From contig NZ_JBBIAB010000011.1 in NCBI RefSeq assembly GCF_039634785.1, positions 124,001 to 188,000 on the forward strand: 64,000 nt of DNA. Reading direction: 5' to 3'. A program made the position numbers and the translations under genes. This DNA is from Tistrella mobilis. Its GTDB lineage: Bacteria > Pseudomonadota > Alphaproteobacteria > Tistrellales > Tistrellaceae. Below the pieces are notes generated by a model. It was not told the origin of the DNA and did not search any database. It saw nothing but the letters and a program-made list of their open reading frames with translations. The first letter of the stretch is position 1. Each line of letters opens with the position of its first letter. Shown here in pieces: positions 45,847 to 54,625 of the stretch.

Positions 45847-46602
45847 ATGACGGATATCCTGGAAGGGGATGAGGCCCCGGTGCTGATCTATGGCGCCACG
45901 GGCGGTGTGGGATCGGCCCTGGCCCGCCTGCTGGCCGCCGAAGGGCGGGCGCTGATCCTGTCGGGTCGCGATGCCGACCGCCTGGCCCGGCTGGGCCGCG
46001 AGCTGGGGGCCCGGACGGTGCCGGCCGATGTGACCGAAGCCGGTGCGGCGGCCGGGGCGGCGAAGGCGGCGGCGGAGCTGGCCGGCGGCCGGCTGGGCGG
46101 GCTTGCCTATTGCGTGGGCTCGATTGCGCTGAAGCCCGTGCACCGGGCGAGCGCCGGCGATTTCATCGAGGCCTTCCAGCTGAATGTCGTGGGCGCCGCC
46201 GAGGCGGTGTCGGGCGCCCTGCCGGCACTGAAGGCCGCCGGCGGGTCGGTGGTGCTGGTGTCGACGGTGGCGGTGGCGCACGGCTTTCCCAATCATGCGG
46301 TGATCGCGGCCGCCAAGGGCGGCGTGGAAGGGCTGACCCGCTCTCTTGCGGCCGAGCTGGCGCCGAAGGTGCGGGTGAATGCCGTGGCGCCGAGCCTGAT
46401 CCTGAGCCGCATGTCCGAGGCGATCACCCGCAACGAGACCATGGCCGAGGCGCTGGCCGGCCTGCACCCCATGCGCCGGCTGGGCGAGCCCGAAGATGTG
46501 GCGGCGATGATGGCCCTGCTGCTGTCGGCCCGCGCCGGCTGGATCACCGGCCAGGTGATCGCGGTGGATGGCGGGCGCGGCGCCCTGCATGTGAAGAGCT
46601 GA
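45847..46602 (+). CDS. SDR family protein with an altered active site
   Basis: Short-chain dehydrogenase/reductase fold protein of 251 aa. It has a TGxxxGxG-like cofactor loop (YGATGGVGSALARLL), the NVVGAAEAVSGAL helix and the catalytic-type Ser (VVLVSTVAVA). The YxxxK motif reads IAAAK (in AVIAAAKGGVEGLTRSLAAE): the catalytic Tyr is replaced, although the Lys and flanking residues remain. It may be a non-catalytic binder or use another proton donor. It is the first gene of a run with the FeS photolyase (6-base gap) and an NTF2-like protein. Confidence 0.88.
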   Translation: MTDILEGDEAPVLIYGATGGVGSALARLLAAEGRALILSGRDADRLARLGRELGARTVPADVTEAGAAAGAAKAAAELAGGRLGGLAYCVGSIALKPVHRASAGDFIEAFQLNVVGAAEAVSGALPALKAAGGSVVLVSTVAVAHGFPNHAVIAAAKGGVEGLTRSLAAELAPKVRVNAVAPSLILSRMSEAITRNETMAEALAGLHPMRRLGEPEDVAAMMALLLSARAGWITGQVIAVDGGRGALHVKS

Positions 46603-46608
46603 CCGCGC

Positions 46609-48255
46609 ATGGCCCGGACGCTGCGCCTGGTGCTGGGTGACCAGCTGAGCCGGGGGCTGACCGCGCTCGACGGCGCGCAGCCCGGCGAGGCGGATGTGAT
46701 CCTGATGGCCGAGGTCGCCGAAGAGGCGACCCATGTGCCGTCCAGCCGGGTGCGGATCGCGCTCTTCCTGTCGGCCATGCGCCATTTCGCCGCTGATCTC
46801 GTGGCCGGTGGGCCAATGGGCGGTGGGCCAATGGGCGGTGGGCTGACGGTCGACTATGTGGCGCTGGATGATGCCGGCAATAGCGGCAGCCTGGCGGGGG
46901 AGCTGACACGCGCCATCGCCCGGCACGGCGCCCGGCGGGTGGTGATGACCGAAGCCGGCGACTGGCGGGTGGAACAGGCGCTGATCCGGGCGGCCGCGGC
47001 CGCGGGCGTGGATCTGGACATCCGCCCGGACACCCGTTTCCTGTGCAGCCGGAATGATTTCCGCGACTGGGCGCGCGGGCGCCGCCAGCTGCGGATGGAG
47101 CATTTCTACCGGATGATGCGCCGCCGGACCGGGCTGCTGATGGCCGATGACGGCGACAGCCCGGCGGGCGGGCGGTGGAATTTCGATGCCGAGAACCGCA
47201 AGCCCTTCGATGCGAAGGCGGCGGGCGGGCGGCCGCCGGCACCGGCGGGCTTTCCGCCCGATGAGGTCACCCGTGCGGTGATCCGGCTGGTCGATGCGCG
47301 GTTCGGGACCCATGTCGGCGACACCGCCGGTTTCGACTGGCCGGTGACCAGGGCCCAGGCGCTGACGGCGCTGGAAGATTTCATCACCCGGCGGCTGGAG
47401 CGGTTCGGCGACTATCAGGATGCGATGGCGGCGGGGGAGGAGGTGCTGTTTCATGCCCGGATCTCACCCGCGCTCAATCTGGGCCTGCTGGAACCGCTGG
47501 AGGTCTGCCGGCGGGCCGAGGCGGCATGGGCCGAGGGGCGGGCGCCGCTCGCCGCGGTCGAGGGCTTCATCCGCCAGATCCTGGGCTGGCGGGAATATGT
47601 CCGCGGGATCTATTGGCTGGAGATGCCGGGCTATGCCGCGACCAATGCGCTGGATGCCCGCCGCCCCTTGCCCTGGATGTACTGGTCGGGCGAGACCGAC
47701 ATGGCCTGCATGGCGGCGGCCCTGGGCCAGACGCTCCGCACCGGCTATGCCCATCACATCCAGCGGCTGATGGTGACGGGCAATTTCGCGCTGCTGACCG
47801 GCGCCCGGCCGGAGGAGGTCGCCGCCTGGTATCTGGCGGTCTATGCCGATGCGGTGGACTGGGTGGAACTGCCCAATGTGCAGGGCATGGCGCTTCATGC
47901 CGATGGCGGGCGGATGGCGAGCAAGCCCTATGCGGCCGGGGCCGGCTATATCTCGCGCATGTCGGATCATTGCCGCGGCTGCCGCTATGATCCCAAGCGG
48001 CCGACCGGCGATGGCGCCTGCCCGTTCAATGCGCTCTACTGGGATTTCCTGATCCGCAACCGCCGGCGGCTGGGCGGCAATCCGCGGCTGGCGCTGGCCT
48101 ATCGCTCCCTGGACCGGATGGCCCCGGCGCGGGTGGCGGCGCTGGGACGCCAGGCTGCGGATTTCCTGACCCATCTGGACCGGCACGGCAGCGACCGGGG
48201 CTTCGGCCGGCCGACGGACGGCCCGAGGGACGCCACGGGGGATCTTTTCGCATGA
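46609..48255 (+). CDS. FeS-type (6-4) photolyase / cryptochrome (PhrB-like, DPRP family)
   Basis: Protein of 548 aa of the FeS-BCP group, which repairs (6-4) photoproducts or senses blue light and binds FAD, a lumazine-type antenna and a 4Fe-4S cluster. The N terminus is RTLRLVLGDQLSRG. Four cluster cysteines are visible: one in DMACMAAALG and three in CRGCRYDPKRPTGDGAC, with the 3- and 13-residue spacing of Agrobacterium PhrB. A Gly-rich insertion encoded by a 15-bp tandem repeat lies at about residues 66-78. It overlaps the NTF2-like gene by 4 bases. Confidence 0.92.
   Translation: MARTLRLVLGDQLSRGLTALDGAQPGEADVILMAEVAEEATHVPSSRVRIALFLSAMRHFAADLVAGGPMGGGPMGGGLTVDYVALDDAGNSGSLAGELTRAIARHGARRVVMTEAGDWRVEQALIRAAAAAGVDLDIRPDTRFLCSRNDFRDWARGRRQLRMEHFYRMMRRRTGLLMADDGDSPAGGRWNFDAENRKPFDAKAAGGRPPAPAGFPPDEVTRAVIRLVDARFGTHVGDTAGFDWPVTRAQALTALEDFITRRLERFGDYQDAMAAGEEVLFHARISPALNLGLLEPLEVCRRAEAAWAEGRAPLAAVEGFIRQILGWREYVRGIYWLEMPGYAATNALDARRPLPWMYWSGETDMACMAAALGQTLRTGYAHHIQRLMVTGNFALLTGARPEEVAAWYLAVYADAVDWVELPNVQGMALHADGGRMASKPYAAGAGYISRMSDHCRGCRYDPKRPTGDGACPFNALYWDFLIRNRRRLGGNPRLALAYRSLDRMAPARVAALGRQAADFLTHLDRHGSDRGFGRPTDGPRDATGDLFA
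46807..46843. repeat. 15-bp tandem repeat inside the FeS photolyase gene
   Basis: GGTGGGCCAATGGGC occurs twice in perfect tandem plus a half copy, encoding GGPMGGGPMGGG. The period is a whole number of codons, so the frame is kept. It falls in the N-terminal domain, in what should be a surface loop. Confidence 0.9.
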
Positions 48256-48692
48256 CCGACCGGATGCATGCCGGGCTGGACGCCTGGTGCAGCTTTTTCG
48301 AGAGCCTGTCGCCCGAAAGCCTGGACCGGATCGGGGATCTGGCGGTGGCGGAGCTGCGCTTTGCCGACCCGTTCAACGACGTGACCGGGCGCGACCGGGT
48401 GAAGGCGCTGCTGGCCCATATGTTCGAGACGCTGGAGGCGCCGCGCTTCCGCGTGACGGCCCGCGCCTCAGACGGCGCCACGGGCCTTATCCGCTGGCGG
48501 TTCACCGCCCGGCGCAAGGGCCGAACCCAGCCCTTCACGCTGGAGGGCATGAGCGAGGTGACGCTGGCGGAAGACGGCCGGGTGCTGGCCCATATCGACC
48601 ATTGGGACCCGGCGGCACAGCTTTACGAGCGGGTGCCGGTACTGGGGGCGGTGCTGCGGATGATCCGGCGCCGGCTGGCGGCGCCGGTCTGA
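48252..48692 (+). CDS. nuclear transport factor 2-like (SnoaL-type) protein
   Basis: Protein of 146 aa with the NTF2 cone fold pattern (ELRFADPFNDVTGRDRVKALLAHMF, then EGMSEVTLAEDGRVLAHIDHWDPAAQLYE). Related proteins occur beside photolyase and CFA genes in several alphaproteobacteria; their reaction is unknown. It is translationally coupled to the FeS photolyase (ATGA overlap). It converges with the SDR gene of the opposite operon, 34 bases away. Confidence 0.85.
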   Translation: MTDRMHAGLDAWCSFFESLSPESLDRIGDLAVAELRFADPFNDVTGRDRVKALLAHMFETLEAPRFRVTARASDGATGLIRWRFTARRKGRTQPFTLEGMSEVTLAEDGRVLAHIDHWDPAAQLYERVPVLGAVLRMIRRRLAAPV

Positions 48693-48726
48693 GCGGCGCT
48701 TCGCCGGCCCATCATCCCTTCACCAG

Positions 48727-49527
48727 TCAACCCTTTACGAGGCCGGCCGAGAGCGCCAGCCACCAGCGGCTGGGCAGGATCCGGGCGGCCGCCAGCAGGC
48801 CGGTGAAGCGCTTCGGGAACCGGATGTGGAAACGGCGCGAGGCCAGCCCGTCGCGCATCGCCCGCGCGGCGGCCTCGGGCTCGATCATGTCCGGCATGCG
48901 GAAATCGTTCATGCTGGTCAGCCGGGTGCGGACGAAGCCGGGATTGACCACCCGGACATCGATGCCGCGCGGCGCCAGTTCCACCGCCAGGGTTTCGGCC
49001 AGATTGTAGAGCCCGGCCTTGGAGGCGCCATAGCCGATCGCCCGCGGCAGGCCGCGATAGGCCGAAGCGCTGGCGGTGAGGGCAAGCTGCGGTGCGTTGC
49101 CGCGTTCAAGCAGGGGCAGGGCCGCGGCGGTGACCCTGAGACCGCCGGTCAGGTTGACCTCGATCATCTTCGCGGCCTTTTCGACATCGAATGTGTCGAT
49201 GCCCATCGGCCAGTAGACGCCGGCGGTGTAGATCACATGGTCGACGGCGCCCCAGGCGGCCTCCAGACGGGCGGCGGCGGCGGTGAGGGCCGCCTGATCG
49301 GTGGCATCGACGGGGAGCGCCAGGGCTTCGGGGCCGAGATCGCGGGCCAGCGCGTCCAGCTCGTCGGCGCGGCGGGCGCTGACCGCAAGCCGGGCGCCGT
49401 CGGCGGCGAGCAGGCGGGCCAGTTCGCGGCCGATGCCGTCGCTGGCGCCGATCAGCCAGACCCTGCGGCCCCGCCAGCTTTCCAGCCGGCGGAGCAGGGG
49501 GGCGGTGCGTCGTCGGTCATCGGCCAT
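48727..49527 (-). CDS. SDR family NAD(P)-dependent oxidoreductase
   Basis: Classical SDR of 266 aa: cofactor motif IGASDGIGRELARLL, the NLTGGLRVTAAALPLL helix, Ser in LTASASAYRG and an intact YGASK catalytic motif. The start at 49527 (MADDRRRT) overlaps the CFA synthase 3' end by 11 bases. It is the last gene of the minus-strand photolyase-CFA operon. Substrate unknown; a role in handling modified fatty acids is inferred from context. Confidence 0.9.
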   Translation of the reverse strand: MADDRRRTAPLLRRLESWRGRRVWLIGASDGIGRELARLLAADGARLAVSARRADELDALARDLGPEALALPVDATDQAALTAAAARLEAAWGAVDHVIYTAGVYWPMGIDTFDVEKAAKMIEVNLTGGLRVTAAALPLLERGNAPQLALTASASAYRGLPRAIGYGASKAGLYNLAETLAVELAPRGIDVRVVNPGFVRTRLTSMNDFRMPDMIEPEAAARAMRDGLASRRFHIRFPKRFTGLLAAARILPSRWWLALSAGLVKG

Positions 49528-50767
49528 GGGCCATCTCCACCTGAACCACATCGATGCGGCCGGTTTCGAACCCGGCGGCGCAATAGGCGAGGTAGTACCG
49601 CCAGAGCCGGATGAACCGGGTGTCGAACCCGGCGGCGAGCACGCGGGCGCGGGCGGCGTCGAACCGGGCGAGCCAGGCGACCAGGGTGCGGGCATAGTCG
49701 CGCCCGAAGGCGAATTCATCGGTGACGGTCAGCCCGACCGCGGCGGCCTGGGCGCGGATGACCGTGCGGGTCGGCAGCATGCCGCCGGGGAAGACGTAGC
49801 GCTGGATGAAATCCGCACCGCGCCGGTAGCGCTGGTAGTGCCGCTCGTCGATGGTGATCGCCTGGACCAGGGCCCGGCCGCCCGGCGCCAGGCGGTCGGC
49901 GAGGGTGCGGAAATAGGTCGGCCACCAGCGCTCGCCCACCGCCTCGATCATCTCGATCGACACGATATGGTCGTAGCGGCCCTGAAGGTCGCGATAGTCG
50001 CGGAATTCCAGATGCGCCCGATCGGCCCAGCCGCCGTCGCGGGCACGGGCGCGGGCATGGTCCAGCTGGGCGCGGCTGATGGTGATGCCGTGGACGTGGT
50101 GGCCGCGGGCGGTGGCGCGTTCGGCAAAGCCGCCCCAGCCGCAGCCGATCTCCAGCACCCGGCCCGGCGCGCCGCGCGGCCCGTCCGCCAGGGCGATCCG
50201 GTCGAGCAGGCGGTCGTATTTGGCGGCCTGGGCGGCCGCCAGATCGCCGGTTCCGTCCGGTCCGTAGATGCCCGAGGAATAGGTCATGCTGTCGTCGAGC
50301 CAGAGGGCGTAGAAGCTGTTGCCCAGGTCGTAATGGGCGTGGATGTTGCGCTTCGACCCGCGCCGGCTGTTGCGGCGGAACAGGGCATGGGCCATCCAGC
50401 CCAGAAGACGCGCGGTGCGCCCGCCCGAAAAGCCGCGGGCGATCGCCTCTTCATTGCGGGCGAGCAGGGTGAGCAGGGCGACCAGATCGTCGGTATCGAC
50501 CGCGCCGTCCATATAGGCCTCGGCAAAGCCGACCGCGCCGCGCTTCAGGCAGCGGCGGACCACCGACCAGTCGGTGAGGCGCAGCACCGCATGTTCGCCC
50601 GGCGTGGCGCCCCGGGCGGTGACCTTGTGCCCGTCGGGCAGGATGACCGTCAGCTCGCCCACGGCCCAGCGCCCCAGGATGCCGCTGAAGAAGCCCGGCA
50701 GATCCAGGCCGGCAAGGCCGGCCGGGCCTGCGAAACCGCTTCCCGGGGACAGGCTGTCCGTGCTCAT
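49517..50767 (-). CDS. cyclopropane-fatty-acyl-phospholipid synthase family methyltransferase
   Basis: SAM-dependent methyltransferase of 416 aa acting on unsaturated phospholipid acyl chains. The SAM site VLEIGCGWGGFAERATARG and the downstream EMIEAVGERWWPTYF segment are conserved. It is followed and preceded by coupled genes (11- and 4-base overlaps). CFA homologues in comparable Rhodobacter clusters methylate acyl chains on the route to furan fatty acids instead of making cyclopropanes; which reaction applies here cannot be decided from sequence. Confidence 0.92.
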   Translation of the reverse strand: MSTDSLSPGSGFAGPAGLAGLDLPGFFSGILGRWAVGELTVILPDGHKVTARGATPGEHAVLRLTDWSVVRRCLKRGAVGFAEAYMDGAVDTDDLVALLTLLARNEEAIARGFSGGRTARLLGWMAHALFRRNSRRGSKRNIHAHYDLGNSFYALWLDDSMTYSSGIYGPDGTGDLAAAQAAKYDRLLDRIALADGPRGAPGRVLEIGCGWGGFAERATARGHHVHGITISRAQLDHARARARDGGWADRAHLEFRDYRDLQGRYDHIVSIEMIEAVGERWWPTYFRTLADRLAPGGRALVQAITIDERHYQRYRRGADFIQRYVFPGGMLPTRTVIRAQAAAVGLTVTDEFAFGRDYARTLVAWLARFDAARARVLAAGFDTRFIRLWRYYLAYCAAGFETGRIDVVQVEMAHGR

Positions 50768-51531
50768 CGGGTCGTCTCCTCCATCGGTGGGGCCGGGCGG
50801 CGGTGAAACCTAGTGCCGCGCAGCCAGAGCCTGAGCGCCTGCCAGTGGATCCGCGCCACCACCTGGAGCGTCATCACCGGCATCGACGCCAGCAGCCGGG
50901 CGGCATTGGCGAGATCCAGCGGTCGGCGCGTCAGGGTGACGGCGGTGAGCAGCAGCGGGCCGGCCGCGTCATGATAATCGATCGCCGCCGAGATCACCCC
51001 GTCTTCCACCCGGAAGCGGAAGAGGTAATGGCCGTCGACGGCACAGAACGGCGAGACGTGGAACACCTTGCGGGCCTGGATCCGGTCATGCGCCTGGATC
51101 GGCCGGCCGTCGTCATGGGCCACGAGGTAATTGTGCCGGTCGCCGAAGGTGTTGTTGACCTCGGCCAGCACCGCCCGTAAACGGCCGTCGTCATCGCGCA
51201 CGAACCAGAAGCTGACCGGGTTGAACACATGCCCGAAGACCCGGGGATGGGTCATCAGCAGCACGTTGCCGGTGCCCAGATCGCCAAGGCCGAAACGGTC
51301 CAGAATGTCCTGAAGCCAGGGCCGCCAGGGGCTGCCGTCGCGGGGGCCGTGATCGCGGGTGAGCAGGGCGAGCGGGCGCAGACGGTCCACCCCGAACAGG
51401 GCGTTGCCGGCCCGGTCGATCCGGTCCAGGGGCAGGGCGACGTAAAAGGCCGGATAGACGAAGGCATTCTCCCGCGGCCGCAGCCGCCGGTGCATCACCT
51501 TCGCAGATCCGAGCCCGCCTTCGATCCTCAT
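50764..51531 (-). CDS. DUF1365 domain-containing protein
   Basis: Protein of 255 aa in the DUF1365 family (HRRLRPRENAFVYPAFYVALPLD, then VFGHVFNPVSFWF). Members are nearly always next to a FAD oxidoreductase and a CFA-type synthase, as here, but have no proven activity. It overlaps the CFA gene by 4 bases. The 95-base gap to the FAD oxidoreductase gene upstream is the widest in this operon. Confidence 0.9.
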   Translation of the reverse strand: MRIEGGLGSAKVMHRRLRPRENAFVYPAFYVALPLDRIDRAGNALFGVDRLRPLALLTRDHGPRDGSPWRPWLQDILDRFGLGDLGTGNVLLMTHPRVFGHVFNPVSFWFVRDDDGRLRAVLAEVNNTFGDRHNYLVAHDDGRPIQAHDRIQARKVFHVSPFCAVDGHYLFRFRVEDGVISAAIDYHDAAGPLLLTAVTLTRRPLDLANAARLLASMPVMTLQVVARIHWQALRLWLRGTRFHRRPAPPMEETTR

Positions 51532-51626
51532 GCGGCCTCCGGTGGCTGCAGCGAATGAACCGTCACGGGTTCAGGATGGGGGCAATGCGCGGACAAATCC
51601 AGACGTGGCGTCGTCGGGAGTGCCGC

Positions 51627-53033
51627 CTATTCCGCAGCCAGGGCCCAGCTGCGGCTGCGGGCCTCGATCCGCGCGGGCAGGGCGGTCAGGGCCGGCAGGC
51701 GGCGCAGGGTCGCCTCGCCCAGCAGCTCCCGCCAGGGCAGATCGGCGCCGGCCATCACCGCCGCCGCCAGGCCGCTGGCGCAGGCATCCTCGTGGAAGCC
51801 GAAGCCGAAATGCGCCCCGGCGAACCAGACACCGCCAGCACCCTGAAGACCTGCCAGGGCCGGCTGGGCGGCGATGGCGGCGGCATCGAAGACCGGATGG
51901 GCATAGGTGATGTCGGCGATGATGTCGTGCGGCTCAACCGGCGGGTTGAGCGTGACGAAGATGTCGGTGTCGGTCGCAAGCGGCTGCAACCGGTTCATCC
52001 AGTAGCTGACCGCCAGCTGTTCGGCGCCGCTGCCGTCGGTATGGCCCAGATAGTTCCAGGACGCCCAGGCCCGCCGGCGGCGGGGCATCAGCCGGGGGTC
52101 GCGGTGCAGCACCGCCCGGTTGGGCTGGTAGCCGAAGGCCCCCAGAACCCGACGCTCGGCGGCATCGGGCCGGTCGAGCAGGGCCAGTGCCTCGTCGGCA
52201 TGGGTGGCGAGGATGACGGCCGAGAAGGTCTCGGCCATGCGGCCGCGGCATTTCACCATCGGCCCGGCCGGGCTGCGGATCACCGCCTCCACCCCCGCCG
52301 AGGTTTCGAGCGTGATCAGCGGATGGGCCAGGACCCGATCGGCATAGCTGCGCGTGCCGCCGGCCACCGTGCGCCAGACCGGCCGGCCGCGATAGTCGAG
52401 CAGGGCATGGTTGCGGAAGAAGCGCACGAAGCTTTCGGCGGGAAAGTCCAGCAGGGTCGCGATCGGCGCCGACCAGATCGCCGCCCCCATCGGCAGCAGA
52501 TAGCGGCGGGCGAAATCGGTCGAGAAGCCGTTGCGGTCGAGGAACCGCCCCAGGCTTTCGGTGCCGTCGACGGCGAGCGCCGGGGCCTGGCGGTTGAAGC
52601 GGTGCATGTCGCGCAGCATCCGCCAATGGCCCATGTCGATCAGGTTGCGGCGGGCGGCGAACAGCCCGCCGGCACTGCCGCGATATTCATAGGCGCCCCC
52701 CGCCAGGCTGACCGAAAACGACATGTCGCTGGCGGCGGTTTCGGTGTCGAGCGCCCCGAACAGCCGGACCAGATTGGGGTAGTTGCGCTCGTTATAGACG
52801 ATGAAGCCGGTATCGACCGGCACCGGATGCGGGCTGCCCAGCGCCGGGCCGGCATCGATGGTGTTGATGTGGCCGCCGGCACGGGGCTCGCGCTCCATCA
52901 GCGTCACCGGCCGGCCGGACCGGGCCAGTGCCCAGGCGGCGGCCAGCCCGGCCCCGCCGGCGCCGATCACCGCCACCGGCCGAAGGCGTTCGGCGGTCCC
53001 GCCCGCCTGCTCGATCTCGTTCAGACCGTACAT
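51627..53033 (-). CDS. FAD-dependent oxidoreductase (amine-oxidase/desaturase-like)
   Basis: Flavoprotein of 468 aa with the dinucleotide-binding motif VAVIGAGGAGLAAAWALARSGRPV and the GGHINTIDAG motif near the N terminus. The family includes phytoene desaturase-like enzymes, and in Rhodobacter a related protein desaturates methylated acyl chains. The start at 53033 (MYGLNEIEQ) is 5 bases after the photolyase stop; a longer reading would overlap that gene. It probably acts on the product of the CFA-type enzyme. Confidence 0.88.
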   Translation of the reverse strand: MYGLNEIEQAGGTAERLRPVAVIGAGGAGLAAAWALARSGRPVTLMEREPRAGGHINTIDAGPALGSPHPVPVDTGFIVYNERNYPNLVRLFGALDTETAASDMSFSVSLAGGAYEYRGSAGGLFAARRNLIDMGHWRMLRDMHRFNRQAPALAVDGTESLGRFLDRNGFSTDFARRYLLPMGAAIWSAPIATLLDFPAESFVRFFRNHALLDYRGRPVWRTVAGGTRSYADRVLAHPLITLETSAGVEAVIRSPAGPMVKCRGRMAETFSAVILATHADEALALLDRPDAAERRVLGAFGYQPNRAVLHRDPRLMPRRRRAWASWNYLGHTDGSGAEQLAVSYWMNRLQPLATDTDIFVTLNPPVEPHDIIADITYAHPVFDAAAIAAQPALAGLQGAGGVWFAGAHFGFGFHEDACASGLAAAVMAGADLPWRELLGEATLRRLPALTALPARIEARSRSWALAAE

Positions 53034-53038
53034 CCGGC

Positions 53039-54508
53039 TCACTCCTTGCGGGTCCGCGCATATCCCGCAAGCGCACGCTCGCGGGCCTGATCGTGATCGA
53101 CGATCGGGGCGGGATAGGTCTGGCCGGGCCTGATGCCGGCGGTGGCGAGGACGGAGGCGGGGGCCGTCCAGGGTTTGTGCAGATAGCGGTCGGGCAGTTT
53201 TGCAAGCTCGGGCACCCAGCGGCGGACATAGGCGCCGTCGCCGTCGAACCGCTCGCCCTGCAGCACCGGGTTGAAGATCCGGAAATAGGGGGCGGCATCG
53301 GCGCCGGTGCCGGCCGACCATTGCCAGCTGGCGGTGTTGCTGGCCGGATCGGCATCGACCAGCGTGTCCCAGAACCAGGCCTCGCCCGGCTTCCACCAGA
53401 TCATCAGATGCTTGACCAGGAAGGAGGCGACCACCATCCGCACCCGGTTGTGCATCCAGCCGGTGTGCCAGAGCTGGCGCATGCCGGCATCGACGATCGG
53501 ATAACCGGTCCGGCCGCGCTGCCAGGCATCGAGTGCCGCGGCATCCTCTCGCCAGGGAAAGCCGGTCAGCGTCTCTTTAAGGTCGCGTGCCGGCAGATGC
53601 GGGAAATGATGCAGCAGGTGATAGCTGAATTCGCGCCAGCCCAGCTCGGTGAGGAAGGTGTCGGCCGAGGCCCGCGCCGGCCCTTCCAGCCCCTGGGCTT
53701 CGATCGCATGGTGGACGGCATGCCAGACCGTGCGCGGGCCGATCTCGCCGAAGCGCAGATGCGGCGACAGCCGCGAGGTCGTCTCCCCCGCCGGCCGGTC
53801 GCGATCGGGCTTGTAGCCGGTGAGGGCGCGGTTCAGGAAGCCGGCCAGACGGTCGCGGGCGCCGGCGGATCCGGGCGTCCAGCTGGCGGCGATGCCGCCC
53901 GCCCAGTCGATCCGCGGCAGCAGGTTCAGAGAGACGAGCGGCACGCCTTCCGGCGCGTCTTCGACCAGGTCCAGCCGGTCGGGTGCGGCCAGCGGCGGCG
54001 GGATCTCCCCCTTGTCGCGGGCGGCGCGCCAGAACGGGGTGAAGACCTGATAGGGGCCGCCGGTTTTCGTCTCGATCGTCCAGGGCTCGTGGAGCAGCAG
54101 GGCGTTGTGGCCGGCCATGTGGATGCCGTCGGCCTTGAGGCGTTCGGCGATGGCCCGGTCGCGGGCGGCGCCTTCGGGATCATAGACCCGGTTGACCAGC
54201 ACGGCCCCGGCCCCGATCCGGCGGGCGAGCGCCGGGATCTCGCGCGCGGCCGGCCCCTTCAGCAGCAGCAGCCGGCCGCCGATCGCCCGCAGATCGTCGT
54301 CGAGCGCCAGGAGCGATTGATGCAGCCACCAGCGCGCCGCACCGCCGAGCGGCCGCGGCGCCGGCACGTCGTCATGGGCGGGATCGTCGTCTTCATGGAC
54401 ATAGACGCAGACCAGCCGGCTGCCGCTCCGGGATGCGCGATGAAGCGCCGGGTTGTCGGCGATGCGCAGATCCTGGCGGAACCAGACGATCAGGGGACGG
54501 TCGGTCAT
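53039..54508 (-). CDS. phrB: deoxyribodipyrimidine (CPD) photolyase, class I type
   Basis: Light-dependent DNA repair enzyme of 489 aa. The N-terminal antenna domain starts PLIVWFRQDLRIADNPAL. The FAD domain has GWREFSYHLLHHFPHLP and the TGYPIVDAGMRQLWHTGWMHNRVRM segment, then NTASWQWSAGTGADAAPYFRIFNP. The start at 54508 gives the family N terminus. It heads the minus-strand operon phr-FAD oxidoreductase-DUF1365-CFA-SDR. No ECF sigma gene is in the window. Confidence 0.95.
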   Translation of the reverse strand: MTDRPLIVWFRQDLRIADNPALHRASRSGSRLVCVYVHEDDDPAHDDVPAPRPLGGAARWWLHQSLLALDDDLRAIGGRLLLLKGPAAREIPALARRIGAGAVLVNRVYDPEGAARDRAIAERLKADGIHMAGHNALLLHEPWTIETKTGGPYQVFTPFWRAARDKGEIPPPLAAPDRLDLVEDAPEGVPLVSLNLLPRIDWAGGIAASWTPGSAGARDRLAGFLNRALTGYKPDRDRPAGETTSRLSPHLRFGEIGPRTVWHAVHHAIEAQGLEGPARASADTFLTELGWREFSYHLLHHFPHLPARDLKETLTGFPWREDAAALDAWQRGRTGYPIVDAGMRQLWHTGWMHNRVRMVVASFLVKHLMIWWKPGEAWFWDTLVDADPASNTASWQWSAGTGADAAPYFRIFNPVLQGERFDGDGAYVRRWVPELAKLPDRYLHKPWTAPASVLATAGIRPGQTYPAPIVDHDQARERALAGYARTRKE

Positions 54509-54625
54509 CGGACCTCGGCGGGGCAGGGACGTGACGGGCATGCCGGCATGTCCGGCAGGGTTCACGTCACTATACGGCCCGGCTCCGGTGGCGGATCACC
54601 CATTCAGCGACAGGGTGCCCCCCGG

